This document shows positions 28,699 through 37,263 of a stretch of DNA of 64,000 nucleotides, piece by piece. The DNA comes from Streptomyces zhihengii (GTDB lineage Bacteria > Actinomycetota > Actinomycetes > Streptomycetales > Streptomycetaceae), in assembly GCF_016919245.1 (NCBI RefSeq), contig NZ_JAFEJA010000001.1, positions 2,514,001 through 2,578,000 of the forward strand. The letters are read 5' to 3'. The notes below the pieces were generated by a model that saw nothing but the letters and a program-made list of their open reading frames with translations, made no database searches and was not told the origin of the DNA. The position numbers were made by a program, and so were the translations under genes. Each line of letters starts with the position of its first letter. Positions within the stretch are counted from its first letter, which is position 1.

Positions 28699-30891
28699 TC
28701 AGCCCTTGTCGAGGTACTGCTCGCGCTCGGCGTCCAGCAGGGCGTCCAGCGCCGTCCGCAGACCGGGCAGGCTCTCCAGCCCCGGGTCCGCGCGCACCAC
28801 GGCGGTGGCCTCCTCCCGGGCGGCGGCGATGACCTCCTCGTCCTCGATGACGGCGAGCATCCGCAGACTGGAGCGCACGCCGGACTGGGCCTGGCCGAGC
28901 ACATCGCCCTCGCGGCGCTGCTCCAGGTCGATCCGGGAGAGCTCGAAGCCGTCGAGGGTGGCGGCGACCGAGCCGAGCCGGGCACGCGCCGGGCTCGCCT
29001 CGGGCATCTCGGTGACCAGCAGGCACAGCCCCGGGGCGGAGCCCCGGCCGACCCGGCCGCGGAGCTGGTGGAGCTGGGAGACGCCGAAGCGGTCGGCGTC
29101 CATGATCACCATGGCGGTGGCGTTCGGCACGTTCACCCCGACCTCGATGACGGTGGTGGCGACCAGCACGTCGGTGTCGCCCGCGGCGAACCGGCGCATC
29201 ACCGCGTCCTTGTCCTCCGGAGCCATCCGTCCGTGCAGCACCTCGACGCGCAGGCCCGCGAGCGGGCCGGCGGCAAGCTGTTCCGCGACCTCCAGGACCG
29301 CGAGCGGTGGGCGCTTCTCCGCGTCGTCGCCGGACGGCTTCTTCCCTGCCGCCTTCTCGTCCTCGTCGTCGCCGATACGCGGGCAGACGACGTACGCCTG
29401 GTGGCCGCCGGACACCTCCTCGCGCACCCGCTCCCAGGCGCGGGACAGGAAGTGCGGCTTGTCGGCGGCGGGCACCACATGGCTGGCGATGGGCGAACGC
29501 CCGGCGGGGAGCTGGTCGAGCACGGAGGTCTCCAGGTCGCCGAAGACCGTCATCGCGACCGTGCGCGGAATGGGCGTGGCCGTCATCACCAGCAGATGCG
29601 GCGGCTGCTTGCCCTTGGAGCGCAGCGCGTCGCGCTGCTCGACGCCGAAGCGGTGCTGTTCGTCGACGACGACCAGGCCCAGGTCGTGGAACCTGACCTT
29701 GTCCTCGATCAGCGCGTGGGTGCCGATCACGACCCCGGCCTCGCCGGTGACCAGGTCGAGGAGGGCCTGGCGCCGGGCTGCGGCGCCCATGGAGCCGGTG
29801 AGCAGCACCACCTTGGTGGCGTGCTCGGCGCCGCCCAGCATGCCGCCCTCGGCGAGCTCGCCCATCATCTCCACGATCGAGCGGTGGTGCTGCTGGGCCA
29901 GGACCTCCGTCGGCGCGAGCATCGCGGCCTGGCCGCCCGCGTCGACGACGGCGAGCATGGCGCGCAGCGCGACCATCGTCTTGCCCGAGCCCACCTCGCC
30001 CTGGAGGAGGCGGTGCATCGGGTGCTCGGTCGCGAGGTCGTCGAAGATCTCCTTGCTGACCTTGCGCTGGCCGTCGGTGAGGGTGAACGGCAGGCGGGCG
30101 TCGAAGGCCTCCAGCATGCCGCCGGGGACGGGGCGCCGGGGCACGGCGGGGAGCTGGGTGTCCGCGAACCGCCTGCGGGCGAGGGCGACCTGGAGGACGA
30201 ACGCCTCGTCCCACTTGAGGCGGTCCCGCGCCTCGGCGATGTCCGCCTTGGTGCGCGGCCGGTGGATCTTCCGCAGCGCCTCGGGGAGCGGGACCAGGCC
30301 CCGGCCGTCGCGGAGGGCGGCGGGCAGCGGGTCGACGGCCTCCGCGGCCCGGTCCAGGACGGCGTCGACGGCCTTGGAGATCTTCCAGGACTCCAGCTGC
30401 TTGCAGGCCGGGTAGATCGGGATCTGCCGGCCGGCGAAGGCGTCCACGGCGTCGGCGGCGCTCGCCTCGCCCGACAGCGGTTCGTAGGCCGGGTGGGAGA
30501 GCTGGAGCTTGCGGTTGAACAGGGAGACCTTGCCGGCGAACATCGCGCGGGTGCCGGGCAGCAGGTCCTTCTGGGGCTTGTGCACCCCCTTGCCGAAGAA
30601 GACGAGCTGGAGCCGGCCGTAGCCGTCCGTGATGGTCACCTCCAGCCGTCTGCCGCGGCCCTGGTTGAACGTCAGCACCCGGGCGTCGGCGACCTGGGCG
30701 ACCACGGTGACGTGCTCGTCGAGGGGCAGTTCGGCGAGCGAGGTCAGCTCGCCGCGCTCCGCGTACCGCCGGGGGTAGTGGTGCAGCAGGTCGCCGAGGG
30801 TGTGGAGGTCGAGATGCTCGGCCATCACCTTGGCGGTGGCGGCTCCGAGCGCGTTCTTGAGTGGTTCGTCGAGCGCGGGCACGCTCTCCAT
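28699..30891 (-). CDS. recG: ATP-dependent DNA helicase RecG
   Basis: A 730-residue superfamily 2 branch-migration helicase. An N-terminal wedge/OB domain (VVAQVADARVLTFNQGRGRR) is followed by Walker A LLQGEVGSGKTMVALRA, the DEQH box VVVDEQHRFGVEQRDAL, TATPIPRT (motif III) and QLRGRVGRG (motif VI). The ATG at 30891 (MESVPALDEPL) was chosen. An in-frame GTG at 30912 would add seven residues, and neither start has a clear ribosome-binding site. It acts on stalled forks and recombination intermediates, upstream of rsmD-coaD. Confidence 0.94.
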   Translation of the reverse strand: MESVPALDEPLKNALGAATAKVMAEHLDLHTLGDLLHHYPRRYAERGELTSLAELPLDEHVTVVAQVADARVLTFNQGRGRRLEVTITDGYGRLQLVFFGKGVHKPQKDLLPGTRAMFAGKVSLFNRKLQLSHPAYEPLSGEASAADAVDAFAGRQIPIYPACKQLESWKISKAVDAVLDRAAEAVDPLPAALRDGRGLVPLPEALRKIHRPRTKADIAEARDRLKWDEAFVLQVALARRRFADTQLPAVPRRPVPGGMLEAFDARLPFTLTDGQRKVSKEIFDDLATEHPMHRLLQGEVGSGKTMVALRAMLAVVDAGGQAAMLAPTEVLAQQHHRSIVEMMGELAEGGMLGGAEHATKVVLLTGSMGAAARRQALLDLVTGEAGVVIGTHALIEDKVRFHDLGLVVVDEQHRFGVEQRDALRSKGKQPPHLLVMTATPIPRTVAMTVFGDLETSVLDQLPAGRSPIASHVVPAADKPHFLSRAWERVREEVSGGHQAYVVCPRIGDDEDEKAAGKKPSGDDAEKRPPLAVLEVAEQLAAGPLAGLRVEVLHGRMAPEDKDAVMRRFAAGDTDVLVATTVIEVGVNVPNATAMVIMDADRFGVSQLHQLRGRVGRGSAPGLCLLVTEMPEASPARARLGSVAATLDGFELSRIDLEQRREGDVLGQAQSGVRSSLRMLAVIEDEEVIAAAREEATAVVRADPGLESLPGLRTALDALLDAEREQYLDKG

Positions 30892-30963
30892 TGCACACCA
30901 CGGCACCGACACCCGTCCCGCACCTGTGGACGGCCGCGTCCCGGCGGGCGGGTGCCGGGGCCG

Positions 30964-32553
30964 CTACTCCACGCCGATGAGCAGCGGCGCGGCGCCGCCG
31001 CCCTCGTAGGTCAGGGTGTCGACCGCGAGGTAGTGCTCGCGCACATGGGACTCCAGCCGGGCGGCCAGCTCCCCGGGTGTGCCGTCGCCGAGGACCAGGG
31101 TGACCAGTTCCCCGCCGGAGGAGAGCATCCGGTCCAGGACCGAGACGGCCGTGGCGGTGACGTCCTGGCCGATGACCGCGACGTCCCCGTCGATGAGGCC
31201 GAGGACGTCGCCGGCCTGGCACACGCCCGCGGAGGTCCACGACTGTCGTTCCGCCACGGCCAGTTCGGCGCAGCGGGTCGCGCCGGCCGCCGCGGTCATG
31301 GCCACCACGTCCTCGTCGAAGCTGCGGTCGGCCTCGTGCACGGCGAGGGCGGCGAGCCCCTGGACCGGCGAGCGGGTCGGGATGAGGGCGACGCGCACGC
31401 CCTCGGCGCGGGCCTGTTCGGCGGCGGCCGCCGCGGTGTGCCGCAGCAGCGGGTCGTTGGGCAGCAGCACCACCTCGCGGGCGTGCGCCCGGCGGATGGC
31501 GTCGACCAGTTCGCCGCTGGCCGGGGGCTCCCCGGGGCGGGTGGGCACGGTGGTGGCGCCGGCCTCGGCGCACAGCACGGGGAGGCCGGCGCCGGGGACG
31601 ACCGCGACGACCGCGCGCTGGGCCTGCTCCCGGACGGTGGGGACGGCGTCGGCGCCGAAGTGGGTGATCCGGATCCGGTGGGGGCGGCCGGCCTCGACGC
31701 CCGCCTCCACGGCGGCGCCCGCGTCGTCGACATGGACGTGCACGTTCCACAGGCCGTCGCCGCCGACGACGACCAGCGAGTCGCCGAGCGCGTCGAGCCT
31801 CGCGCGCAGTGAGGTCATCGCGCCGTCGTCGGCCTCCAGCAGGTAGATGACCTCGAAGGCGGGCCCGGCGGTGTCGCAGGGGCCGGGGTCCGGGGGCAGC
31901 GGCCTGGCCGTCCGCCCCGTGCCCCAGGCGGGCGGCGCCTCGCCGCACACGGCCTCCACCAGGGCGCCGAGCACCGCGAGCAGGCCGCGGCCGCCGGCGT
32001 CCACCACCCCGGCGCGCTCCAGCACCGCGAGCTGGCCGGGGGTGGCCTCCAGGGCGGCGCGTGCTCCGGCGTAGGCGGCACGGCAGACGTCGGCGGGCTC
32101 CCCGCCGCTCTCGCCGGCGGCGTCCGCGGCGGCGGAGGCGACGGTGAGGATGGTGCCCTCGACGGGGTGGGCGACGGCTTCGCGGGCGAGTTCGGCGGCC
32201 CGGCGCAGCGCTCCCGCGAGGTGGTCGCCCGCGGCGAGGCGCTCGGCCATGCCCCGCAGGAGCTGGGCCAGGATGGTGCCGGAGTTGCCGCGGGCGCCGA
32301 TCAGGGCGCCGTGCGCCATCGCGCGGACCGCGTCGGCGGACGACGGGGCGCCGTCCCGGGTCTCGTGGGCGGCGAAGACCGCCTCGACCGCCTGGGCGGC
32401 GGACTCGGCCGTGAGGTAGAGGTTGGTGCCCGTGTCGCCGTCGGCGACCGGGTAGACGTTGATGGCGTCGATCTCCTCGCGTTCCCTGCCGAGGGCCTGG
32501 AGCGTCAGCGAACACCAGATGCGTACCGCTGCGGCGTCCATCGTCCGGTGCAC
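30964..32553 (-). CDS. DAK2-domain protein, FakA-like (fatty acid kinase catalytic subunit family)
   Basis: A 529-residue protein. The N-terminal DAK2/DhaL nucleotide-binding domain shows INVYPVADGDTGTNLYLT (Asp triad for Mg) and ALIGARGNSGTILAQLLRG. The C-terminal part resembles the DegV-adjacent DAK1_2 region of YloV/FakA proteins (VLGLIDGDVAVIGQD). In Firmicutes FakA phosphorylates fatty acids bound to FakB (DegV family). No FakB is in this window, so the substrate link is inferred. The GTG at 32553 has GAGGAGG 8 nt upstream. It is divergent from rpmB and precedes recG. Confidence 0.85.
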   Translation of the reverse strand: MHRTMDAAAVRIWCSLTLQALGREREEIDAINVYPVADGDTGTNLYLTAESAAQAVEAVFAAHETRDGAPSSADAVRAMAHGALIGARGNSGTILAQLLRGMAERLAAGDHLAGALRRAAELAREAVAHPVEGTILTVASAAADAAGESGGEPADVCRAAYAGARAALEATPGQLAVLERAGVVDAGGRGLLAVLGALVEAVCGEAPPAWGTGRTARPLPPDPGPCDTAGPAFEVIYLLEADDGAMTSLRARLDALGDSLVVVGGDGLWNVHVHVDDAGAAVEAGVEAGRPHRIRITHFGADAVPTVREQAQRAVVAVVPGAGLPVLCAEAGATTVPTRPGEPPASGELVDAIRRAHAREVVLLPNDPLLRHTAAAAAEQARAEGVRVALIPTRSPVQGLAALAVHEADRSFDEDVVAMTAAAGATRCAELAVAERQSWTSAGVCQAGDVLGLIDGDVAVIGQDVTATAVSVLDRMLSSGGELVTLVLGDGTPGELAARLESHVREHYLAVDTLTYEGGGAAPLLIGVE

Positions 32554-32687
32554 CTGGTGGTCCTCCTCGGTCGGCCGTGCGGGCCGTGGGCGGCGGGCTG
32601 CCTGGCAGCGTAGCGGCGGCCCTGACCAGGGGCCGGGGCGGGGCCGGGGCGACCCGTGGTAGTTTCGTATCTCCGAAGCAGTCGTTG

Positions 32688-32768
32688 TATGCTGCTCCGG
32701 TTGCCCGATGAGAATCGGGACTTTCCCCGGCAGGCCACTTCAGATCACACTGATTCCGGCACGCCGGA
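32688..32768 (+). promoter_or_regulatory. Promoter -10 and structured leader of rpmB
   Basis: TATGCT at 32688-32693 is the best -10 candidate. The resulting leader of about 105 nt holds two small hairpins: CCCGAT-GAGA-ATCGGG (32704-32719) and TCCGG-CACG-CCGGA (32755-32768). No known riboswitch pattern is recognised. Confidence 0.4.
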
Positions 32769-32806
32769 TTTCACTGTAAGTGCATCTGAAGTCTTTGGAG
32801 TGACCC

Positions 32807-32992
32807 GTGGCTGCCAACTGCGACGTCTGCGGCAAGGGGCCGGGCTTCGGCAACAACATTTCGCACTCGCACCGCCGTACGTCTCGTCGCTGGAACCCGA
32901 ACATCCAGCGTGTGCGTGCCGTGGTCGGTCGGACGCCGAAGCGGCTCAACGTCTGCACCTCGTGCATCAAGGCCGGCAAGGTCTCGCGCTAA
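32807..32992 (+). CDS. rpmB: 50S ribosomal protein L28
   Basis: 61 residues: [20 protein letters not shown] at the start, and [10 protein letters not shown] near the end. The two CxxC pairs make this the zinc-binding (C+) paralogue; streptomycetes usually also carry a zinc-free copy under Zur control elsewhere. The GTG at 32807 has GGAG 7 nt upstream. It is monocistronic with a long leader and a textbook terminator. Confidence 0.95.
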   Translation: MAANCDVCGKGPGFGNNISHSHRRTSRRWNPNIQRVRAVVGRTPKRLNVCTSCIKAGKVSR

Positions 32993-33064
32993 GTGATGCT
33001 CCCCGCCTCGGCGGGGAAGATCCCGCCGACGTTTCGTCGTAGCGCAGCCCCTGCGGTTGCCTTG

Positions 33065-33097
33065 AAAAGCCGGTCCACCTCGGTGGACCGGCTTTTT
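33065..33097 (+). terminator. Intrinsic terminator of rpmB
   Basis: AAAAGCCGGTCCACC pairs with GGTGGACCGGCTTTT and a T5 tract follows the stem. A smaller hairpin (CCCCGCC-TC-GGCGGGG, 33001-33016) lies between the stop codon and this terminator. Confidence 0.85.
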
Positions 33098-33152
33098 GCC
33101 GTTCCCGGGGCCTTCCGGGCCCCCGTTGCCGGAGCCTCCCGGGAGGGAGACG

Positions 33153-33941
33153 TCAGCGGCTCCGCCAGCCGTGGTCGACCGGTCCGATGCCCGAGCCGAG
33201 CGCGAATCCGGCCGCGATCGCCCCGGTGACGTACTCCTTGGCCTCGCGCACCGCGTCGGGGACGGAGAGTCCCTTCGCGAGGCCCGACGCCACGGCGGAG
33301 GCGAGGGTGCAGCCCGTGCCGTGGGTGTGGCGGTTGTCGAGGCGCGGGGCGCGCAGCCAGTGCTCGGCGGTGCCGTCGGTGAGCAGGTCGACGGCGTCGC
33401 CTTCGAGGTGACCGCCCTTGATCAGGGCCCAGCGCGGCCCAAAGCCGAGCACCGCGTCGGCGGCCCGGCGCATCCCGCTCTCGTCGCGCACCTCGATCCC
33501 GGTGAGCTGCGCCACCTCGTCGAGGTTGGGGGTGGCCACCGTCGCCACCGGCAGCAGTTCCCCGCGCACCGAGTCCAGGGCGGAGGCCGCGAGCAGCGGG
33601 TCGCCGTGCTTGGAGACGCCGACCGGGTCGACGACCACGGGCACCGGGGTGCCGGCGAGCAGTCCGGCGACGGTGGAGACCAGCGCCGCGGACGAGAGCA
33701 TGCCCGTCTTCACGGCCTGGACGCCGATGTCGTCGACGACGCTGCGGTACTGGGCCGTGACGGCCTCCACGGGAAGCTCCCACGCGCCCTGGACGCCCCG
33801 GGAGTTCTGGGCGGTGACGGCGGTGAGCACGCTCATGCCGTGCACACCGAGGGCCAGCATCGTCTTCAGGTCGGCCTGGATGCCGGCACCGCCGCCGGAG
33901 TCGGAGCCGGCGACGGTGAGCACACGCGGGGGTATCTGCAT
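33153..33941 (-). CDS. thiD: Hydroxymethylpyrimidine/phosphomethylpyrimidine kinase
   Basis: A 262-residue ribokinase-fold kinase phosphorylating HMP and HMP-P in thiamine biosynthesis. The N-terminal [21 protein letters not shown] is the ThiD signature. GTGCT ([13 protein letters not shown]) with the catalytic Cys/Asp anion-hole region lies near residue 213, and [16 protein letters not shown] in the middle. It starts at the ATG at 33941. It follows thiL on the same strand with a 24-bp gap, so the two thiamine genes form an operon. No TPP riboswitch is seen upstream. Confidence 0.94.
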   Translation of the reverse strand: MQIPPRVLTVAGSDSGGGAGIQADLKTMLALGVHGMSVLTAVTAQNSRGVQGAWELPVEAVTAQYRSVVDDIGVQAVKTGMLSSAALVSTVAGLLAGTPVPVVVDPVGVSKHGDPLLAASALDSVRGELLPVATVATPNLDEVAQLTGIEVRDESGMRRAADAVLGFGPRWALIKGGHLEGDAVDLLTDGTAEHWLRAPRLDNRHTHGTGCTLASAVASGLAKGLSVPDAVREAKEYVTGAIAAGFALGSGIGPVDHGWRSR

Positions 33942-33965
33942 GCCCGCGAATCTACTGCCCGCAGG

Positions 33966-34952
33966 TCAGCGGCCGGGCGGCCGGTTCCCGTCCTCGATGT
34001 CGCCGAAGTGGTCCCAGCCGCCCTTGTTGGTCCAGGGGGCGCCGTCGACGGTCACCTGCGGCAGCGCCGACGGGTTGAGCACCTCGCCGATCACCTTCCA
34101 GCGGGCGGGGAGTTTGGCGTCCGGCGGGAAGGTGGCGACGATCGCGTGGTCCTCGCCGCCGGTGAGCACCCACTGGAGCGGGTCGACGCCGACGGCCTGG
34201 CCGATGTCGCTCATCTGCGAGGGGATGTCGATCAGCCCGGAGCGCAGGTCGATGCGGACCTTGCTGGCCTCCGCGATGTGGCCCAGGTCGGCGACGAGTC
34301 CGTCGCTGATGTCGCACATGGCGGTGGCGCCGAGACCGGCCGCGGCCGGGCCCGCGTGGTACGGCGGTTCGGGCCTGCGGTGGGCCTCCACGAAGGCCCG
34401 CGGCGAGCGGAAGCCGCGGGACAGCACGGCGTGGCCGGCGGCGGACCAGCCGAGCCAGCCGGTGTAGGCGACGACGTCGCCGGGCCGGGCGCCGCCGCGG
34501 GTCACCGGCTCGTGGTTGCGCAGATCGCCGAGCGCGGTGATGGCGACGGTGATCAGGTCGCCGCGGACGACGTCACCGCCGACCACGGCCGCGCCGGCGA
34601 CCTGGCACTCGTCGCGGATGCCGTCCATGAGCTCGGTGGCCCAGGTGACCGGCAGTTCGGCGGGCACGACGAGGCCGAGGAGCAGGGCCGTCGGCACGGC
34701 GCCCATGGCGGCGATGTCGGCCAGGTTCTGCGCGGCGGCCTTGCGGCCGACGTCGTAGGCGGTCGACCAGTCGCGGCGGAAGTGGCGTCCTTCCAGCAGG
34801 ATGTCCGTGCTCGCCACGACCCGCCGGTCGGGTGCGGAGACGACGGCGGCGTCGTCGCCGGGGCCGATCCGTACCGCCGGGGTGGAGGTGAGCCGGGAGG
34901 TGAGCTTCTCGATGAGCCCGAACTCCCCCAACTCGCCCACAGTGCCCTTCAC
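33966..34952 (-). CDS. thiL: Thiamine-phosphate kinase
   Basis: A 328-residue PurM-like enzyme making thiamine diphosphate from thiamine phosphate. It begins MKGTVGELGEFGLIEKLTSR, with the ATP/Mg motif GPGDDAAVV, the DILLEGRHFRRDW region and CDISDGLVADLGHIA. It starts at a GTG at 34952 preceded by AGAGG. It is first gene of thiL-thiD and divergent from the RAM-domain gene. Confidence 0.94.
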   Translation of the reverse strand: MKGTVGELGEFGLIEKLTSRLTSTPAVRIGPGDDAAVVSAPDRRVVASTDILLEGRHFRRDWSTAYDVGRKAAAQNLADIAAMGAVPTALLLGLVVPAELPVTWATELMDGIRDECQVAGAAVVGGDVVRGDLITVAITALGDLRNHEPVTRGGARPGDVVAYTGWLGWSAAGHAVLSRGFRSPRAFVEAHRRPEPPYHAGPAAAGLGATAMCDISDGLVADLGHIAEASKVRIDLRSGLIDIPSQMSDIGQAVGVDPLQWVLTGGEDHAIVATFPPDAKLPARWKVIGEVLNPSALPQVTVDGAPWTNKGGWDHFGDIEDGNRPPGR

Positions 34953-35209
34953 CGAGGTTCACCTCTCCGTGTGTCCGTGGTCCTCACGGGCGCGGCCGCG
35001 AGCCGTCGCTTGCGGTCGCGGGCCGTCACCGCCCTGGGTACCGTCAAGGGATACGTCAACTTCTGTTCTGTGTACGCCACGCTGCGGGCGGCGTCCGCCG
35101 CGAGGGTCTCCCCGTGGCCCGCGGCAACGCGATACCGTGGCGACCCTTCTCCTTGGGATCTCCCCACCGACGGTAGGGGCCATGATCCTGCTGCCGCCCT
35201 GGAGGCTCC

Positions 35210-35443
35210 GTGGTACAGGCGTACATCCTCATCCAGACCGAAGTGGGCAAGGCGTCGATCGTCGCCGAGACCATCGGCAAGATCCCCGGTGTGATCCAGG
35301 CCGAGGATGTGACCGGACCGTACGACGTGATCGTGCGCGCGCAGGCCGACACGGTCGACGAGCTGGGGCGCATGGTGGTCGCCAAGGTCCAGCAGGTGGA
35401 CGGCATCACCCGCACTCTGACCTGCCCGGTCGTCCACCTGTAG
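35210..35443 (+). CDS. Stand-alone Lrp/AsnC ligand-binding (RAM) domain protein
   Basis: A 77-residue protein corresponding only to the effector-binding beta-alpha-beta-beta-alpha-beta domain of Lrp/AsnC regulators (VQAYILIQTEVGKASIVAE through ITRTLTCPVVHL). No DNA-binding half is present. Such stand-alone RAM proteins form dimers or decamers and may bind amino acids or modulate full-length Lrp proteins. The GTG at 35210 has GGAGG 6 nt upstream. It lies 20 bp upstream of a lipoprotein gene and may be co-transcribed with it. Confidence 0.88.
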   Translation: MVQAYILIQTEVGKASIVAETIGKIPGVIQAEDVTGPYDVIVRAQADTVDELGRMVVAKVQQVDGITRTLTCPVVHL

Positions 35444-35463
35444 CCCCCGTCTACGCTTGGCCG

Positions 35464-35934
35464 GTGACGTCCTTCGCCCGCCGGTCCCTCGCTCTGTCCG
35501 CAGCCGTGCTCGCCCTGGCCGCCGCGGGCTGTTCCTCAACCGACGCGGCCGCGCAGGTCGCGGTTCCCAGCCCCCCGGCCGGGGAGGCCGCGCTCTGCCG
35601 TGCCCTGCACGACGCCCTTCCGGAGTCGGTCGCGGGGCACGGGCGCCAGGACCCCGAGCCCTCGTCCGAACTGACCGCCGGGTGGGGCGGTGCGGCGATC
35701 GTACTGCGCTGCGGTGTGCCCCGGCCCGACCGGATGAGCGATCCGCAGGCGCAGGGCATCGAGGTCGACGGAGTGGGCTGGATGCTGGAGGAGCGGGACA
35801 GCGGGCCGCGGTTCACCACCACGTACCGCGAGACCTATGTCGAGGTGACCCTGGGCGAGCAGTACCTGCACGACGCGAGCCCCCTGACGGAGCTGGCCGG
35901 TCCCGTCGCCCGGACGGTCCCGGCCTCGCTCTGA
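35464..35934 (+). CDS. DUF3515-family lipoprotein
   Basis: A 156-residue exported lipoprotein. The signal peptide (VTSFARRSLALSAAVLALAA) ends in the lipobox-like AAGC, so Cys is the lipidation site. The mature part has the DUF3515 pattern: LCRALHDALPESV, WGGAAIVLRCGV and YRETYVEVTLGEQYL. The function is unknown. The GTG at 35464 lies 6 nt after TACGCT (35452-35457), a possible -10 element, so a leaderless transcript is plausible in addition to read-through from the RAM gene. The 3' end merges into a 42-bp tandem repeat. Confidence 0.82.
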   Translation: MTSFARRSLALSAAVLALAAAGCSSTDAAAQVAVPSPPAGEAALCRALHDALPESVAGHGRQDPEPSSELTAGWGGAAIVLRCGVPRPDRMSDPQAQGIEVDGVGWMLEERDSGPRFTTTYRETYVEVTLGEQYLHDASPLTELAGPVARTVPASL

Positions 35935-36037
35935 CCCGCGGGATCCGTCGTAGGGACGGCCCCGGCCTCGATCCGGCCCGCCGGTCCCGTCGCCGGGACG
36001 GCCCCGGCCTCGATCCGGTGCGCCGGTCACGCAGCGG
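35912..36037. repeat. Three 42-bp tandem repeats overlapping the DUF3515 gene end
   Basis: Units start at 35912, 35954 and 35996, each opening GGACGG(T/C)CCCGGCCTCG(C/A)TC. The first unit contains the stop codon of the lipoprotein gene; the others are downstream. The period is a multiple of three, so loss of the stop would extend the protein in frame. Confidence 0.75.
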
Positions 36038-36071
36038 ACCCTCCCGCTCCGACCCGGCGGGTTCCGCCGGG

Positions 36072-37229
36072 TCAGCGCAGGCCGGTCGGGCGCCGCAGGG
36101 CCGCCTGGATCAGCCGGTCGACCAGCTCGGTGTACTCGACGCCGCTCTCCTGCCACATGCGCGGGTACATGGAGATCGGCGTGAACCCGGGCATGGTGTT
36201 GATCTCGTTGATGACGAAGGAGCCGTCCTCGGTGAGGAAGAAGTCCGCCCGGACCAGCCCCTCGCAGGACGCCGCGTCGAACGCCGCGACCGCGAGTCGC
36301 CGCACCTCCTCGGTCTGCTCCGCGGTCAGCGGGGCCGGCACCAGACCGGTGGCCGAGTCGATGTACTTGGCCTCGAAGTCGTAGAAGTCGTGCGAGGTCA
36401 CGGGCGGGATCTCGGCCGGGACGCTGGCCCGCGGACCGTCCTCGAACTCCAGCACGCCGCACTCGATCTCGCGGCCGCGCAGCAGCGACTCCACCAGGAT
36501 CTTGGGGTCGTGGCGGCGGGCCTCGGCGATCGCGTCGTCGAGACCGGCGAGCGAGTCGACCTTGGTGATGCCCATGGAGGATCCGCCGCGGGCGGGCTTC
36601 ACGAAGAGCGGCCAGCCGTGCTCGCCCGCGAAGTCCACGATCTTCTTCCGCGCGGCGGCCGGGTCCAGCTCCCACTCACGGGGGCGGACCACCTCGTAGG
36701 GGCCGACCGGCAGACCGAAGGAGACGAAGACCCGCTTCATGTACTCCTTGTCCTGGCCGACGGCCGAGGCGAGGACGCCCGAGCCGACGTAGGGGACGCC
36801 GGAGAGCTCCAGGAGCCCCTGGAGCGTGCCGTCCTCGCCGTAGGGGCCGTGCAGCATCGGGAAGACCACGTCGACCTCGCCCAGCGCCTTCGGCACCACG
36901 CCGGGCTCGCTGTAGACGACCTCGCGGCTGCCGGGGTCGACGGAGAGCACCACGCCGCCCTCGTCCGACTCGGCCAGCTCGTCGACGCTGGGGGTGCGGC
37001 GGTCGGTGATCGCCATCCGCTCGGGCTCGTCGGCGGTCAGCGCCCACCGGCCGTCGCCGGTGATGCCGATCGGCAGCACGTCGTACTTGGTGCGGTCGAT
37101 GGCGCGCAGCACGGCGCCGGCCGTGACCACGGAGATCCCGTGCTCGGAGCTGCGGCCGCCGAAGACGACGGCGACGCGCGGCTTGCGGAGCTGCTGTTCG
37201 GGGCTCTGGGGGAGGTTCTCGGTGCTCAT
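36072..37229 (-). CDS. ddlA: D-alanine--D-alanine ligase
   Basis: A 385-residue ATP-grasp ligase making the D-Ala-D-Ala dipeptide for peptidoglycan. Motifs are VAVVFGGRSSEHGISVVTA at the N-terminus, LHGPYGEDGTLQGLLE, FVKPARGGSSMGITKV (ATP-grasp) and FVINEINTMPGFTPISMYP. The active-site MYP residue set supports D-Ala rather than D-lactate specificity. The ATG at 37229 was used. It follows gpsA on the same strand after 34 bp, in a plsC-gpsA-ddlA unit. Confidence 0.94.
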   Translation of the reverse strand: MSTENLPQSPEQQLRKPRVAVVFGGRSSEHGISVVTAGAVLRAIDRTKYDVLPIGITGDGRWALTADEPERMAITDRRTPSVDELAESDEGGVVLSVDPGSREVVYSEPGVVPKALGEVDVVFPMLHGPYGEDGTLQGLLELSGVPYVGSGVLASAVGQDKEYMKRVFVSFGLPVGPYEVVRPREWELDPAAARKKIVDFAGEHGWPLFVKPARGGSSMGITKVDSLAGLDDAIAEARRHDPKILVESLLRGREIECGVLEFEDGPRASVPAEIPPVTSHDFYDFEAKYIDSATGLVPAPLTAEQTEEVRRLAVAAFDAASCEGLVRADFFLTEDGSFVINEINTMPGFTPISMYPRMWQESGVEYTELVDRLIQAALRRPTGLR

Positions 37230-37263
37230 ATCGCGATGAGACTACCCGCTGGTTCGAACGGAG

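Noticed and set aside
28390..31812. Plus-strand open frame of 1140 codons opposite rsmD, recG and the DAK2 gene
   Set aside because: It spans three unrelated conserved genes and their gaps, so it cannot be a real gene.
33966..35209. TPP riboswitch upstream of thiL-thiD
   Set aside because: No THI-box pattern (CUGAGA ... ) is visible in the short leader on the minus strand.
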